Source of the DNA: an uncultured Schumannella sp.
GTDB lineage: Bacteria > Actinomycetota > Actinomycetes > Actinomycetales > Microbacteriaceae
Length of the DNA: 64,000 bases
Direction: 5' to 3'
NCBI RefSeq assembly: GCF_905479755.1
Contig: NZ_CAJQNT010000003.1
Coordinates: 62,001-126,000 of the forward strand
Part shown: piece by piece, positions 63,308-64,000 of the stretch
How the letters are laid out: every line of letters starts with the position of its first letter
Numbering within the stretch: the first letter of the stretch is position 1
Notes under the pieces: generated by a model
What the model was told of the DNA's origin: nothing
Databases searched by the model: none
Seen by the model: the letters and a program-made list of their open reading frames with translations, nothing else
Made by a program: the position numbers and the translations under genes

Positions 63308-63637
63308 CGCCGCCGCCTCGACGGTGACGATGTAGCCGTCGACCTCGCACGAGCGCAGCTCCGTCCGGTTGGCGGCGGTGACCTGCTCGGCGACGAGGCA
63401 CGGCGATCCGGGCACGATCCCGCGCGCGGCGTCGGCCGCGGCGAGCGCCGCGTTGTCGGCCGCGCCGATCACGCGCTGACGCTCGACGAGCGCACCCCCG
63501 AGCGCGACGGCCGCAAGCGCGAGCGCGACGAGGGCGCCGAGCAGCGCGAGGCCGAGAACCGAGCCCGAGCCCGTCTCCCGCGCCCCGGCGCGATCACCGC
63601 TCGACGTCGCGCCCGCGCCGACCGCGGACGCTCTCAC
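63254..63637 (-). CDS. TadE-neighbourhood secreted protein (Rv3654c-like)
   Basis: 127 residues from GTG 63637, overlapping the upstream TadE-like stop (GTGA). The N-terminus has ETGSGSVLGLALLGALVALA, a class-III-signal-like hydrophobic helix, then LVERQRVIGAADNAALAAADAARG, typical of Rv3654c/TIGR03816 pilus-locus proteins. Two Cys (PCLV and RSCEV) may pair. Probable minor pseudopilin or Tad secretion component. Confidence 0.75.
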   Translation of the reverse strand: MRASAVGAGATSSGDRAGARETGSGSVLGLALLGALVALALAAVALGGALVERQRVIGAADNAALAAADAARGIVPGSPCLVAEQVTAANRTELRSCEVDGYIVTVEAAASLGGVVVRARATAGPPP

Positions 63638-63981
63638 AGCCCACCCGCGAGCGCGCAGCTGCGCGCCTCCAGCCGAACACCGAGCAGCCCGCCCACGCCG
63701 CTCGGCGTGAGCGACAGCTCGGCGCACACCAGCCCGCCGTCGTCGCGCCGCGCCAGCGTCGCGCCCGGCACCTGCACCGCCAGGTGCGCGGCGACGACCG
63801 ACGACGCCTCGCCGCGCGCGAAGCCGCGGGCCGCATCCGCCGCCGCATCGCTCAACCGCACCGCGGCACTGCCGAGCTGGATGCCCGCCATCAGCGCGAG
63901 AAAGACGAACAGGATCGCCGGCAGCGCGATCGCGAACTCGGCGACGACGCTGCCGCGGTCAGCCCGCCACCGTGAGCGCAT
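63634..63981 (-). CDS. TadE-like pilus-assembly protein
   Basis: 115 residues. DRGSVVAEFAIALPAILFVF is the classical TadE start (G-S-x-x-x-E-F followed by a membrane helix), and LGSAAVRLSDAAADAARGFARG continues the amphipathic region. Minor pilin of Flp/Tad type, processed by the prepilin peptidase before the Glu. The gene overlaps the upstream gene end by 23 bases; the rest of the Tad locus is outside the window. Confidence 0.85.
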   Translation of the reverse strand: MRSRWRADRGSVVAEFAIALPAILFVFLALMAGIQLGSAAVRLSDAAADAARGFARGEASSVVAAHLAVQVPGATLARRDDGGLVCAELSLTPSGVGGLLGVRLEARSCALAGGL

Positions 63982-64000
63982 TGCGCACCAGGTCGGTGAG
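63959..64000 (-). CDS. C-terminal end of a gene entering from the right edge (DUF4244-like, tentative)
   Basis: Only 13 codons are visible (LTDLVRNALTVAG then TGA). The position just upstream of TadE, where mycobacterial loci carry the DUF4244/Flp-pilin-like gene, and the short hydrophobic ending suggest that family, but the fragment is too small to be sure. Confidence 0.4.
   Translation of the reverse strand, partial: LTDLVRNALTVAG

Overview
The window is GC-rich, densely coding actinobacterial chromosome. The gene content and the short 3-4 base overlaps suggest a Microbacteriaceae-like member of the Micrococcales, but no ribosomal RNA is present to fix the genus. Markers that point this way are the acyl-CoA carboxylase set (alpha with fused biotin carrier, beta, small epsilon), polyprenol-phosphate-mannose synthase, a mycobacterial-type LpdA, a TadE pilus locus, and a wall protein ending in an LAxTG-type sortase signal. 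From memory, much of the gene order follows the Mycobacterium tuberculosis block birA-accD5-accE-maf-accA3, lpdA, deoD-pmmB, add-deoA-cdd-sdhCDAB, and later holB/topA and the TadE genes.

Layout. 1-2.0 kb: sugar-nucleotide dehydrogenase (cut by the window edge), PH-domain membrane protein, birA. 2.1-12.1 kb: mannosyl-phosphoprenol synthase, acyl-CoA carboxylase genes, a NarL-type two-component system with a third kinase-like membrane protein, an RNA uracil methyltransferase, Maf and the carboxylase alpha chain. 12.1-13.2 kb: a DUF559 nuclease-like gene lying between two copies of an 84-bp palindromic repeat. 13.2-28.2 kb: nucleoside uptake and salvage (purine nucleoside phosphorylase, sugar-phosphate mutase, adenosine deaminase, nucleoside hydrolase, thymidine phosphorylase, cytidine deaminase, a BmpA-type nucleoside ABC importer), with LpdA and an orphan PTS IIA/IIB pair. 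28.3-30.7 kb: GDP-mannose synthesis and a mannosyltransferase. 30.8-34.3 kb: succinate dehydrogenase sdhCDAB. 34.4-36.0 kb: an ECF sigma factor fused to a zinc-finger/transmembrane/extracellular module. 36.2-39.9 kb: BrkB-like protein, xthA, trpS, HAD hydrolase. 40.0-43.9 kb: a second palindromic repeat cluster, an FMN riboswitch and ribD-ribE-ribBA-ribH. 44.0-50.0 kb: MFS transporter, a DrrAB-like ABC exporter and an ABC half-exporter. 50.1-57.0 kb: SpoU methyltransferase with a tiny membrane-protein gene in front, nicotinamidase, PBP4-type carboxypeptidase, oxidoreductase, secreted CAP protein, tRNA-Thr, secreted peptidase. 57.0-61.5 kb: holB, tmk, topA. 61.7-64.0 kb: a repetitive wall-anchored protein and TadE-type pilus genes.

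The genes connect in several ways. Imported nucleosides would be deaminated and phosphorolysed to bases and pentose-1-phosphates, which a phosphosugar mutase could return to central metabolism. ManC, the glycosyltransferase and the dolichol-phosphate-mannose-type synthase fit lipoglycan/glycoprotein mannosylation. BirA biotinylates the carboxylase alpha chain that works with the beta and epsilon subunits.

Two features stand out beyond gene content. First, at least sixteen genes have a TANNNT box ending only 6-9 bases before the start codon, so they are probably transcribed as leaderless mRNAs. Second, there are families of intergenic palindromes. One has exactly 84-bp copies at three sites, two of them bracketing the DUF559 gene. 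A second, similar-looking family lies as nested inverted repeats before the riboflavin riboswitch.
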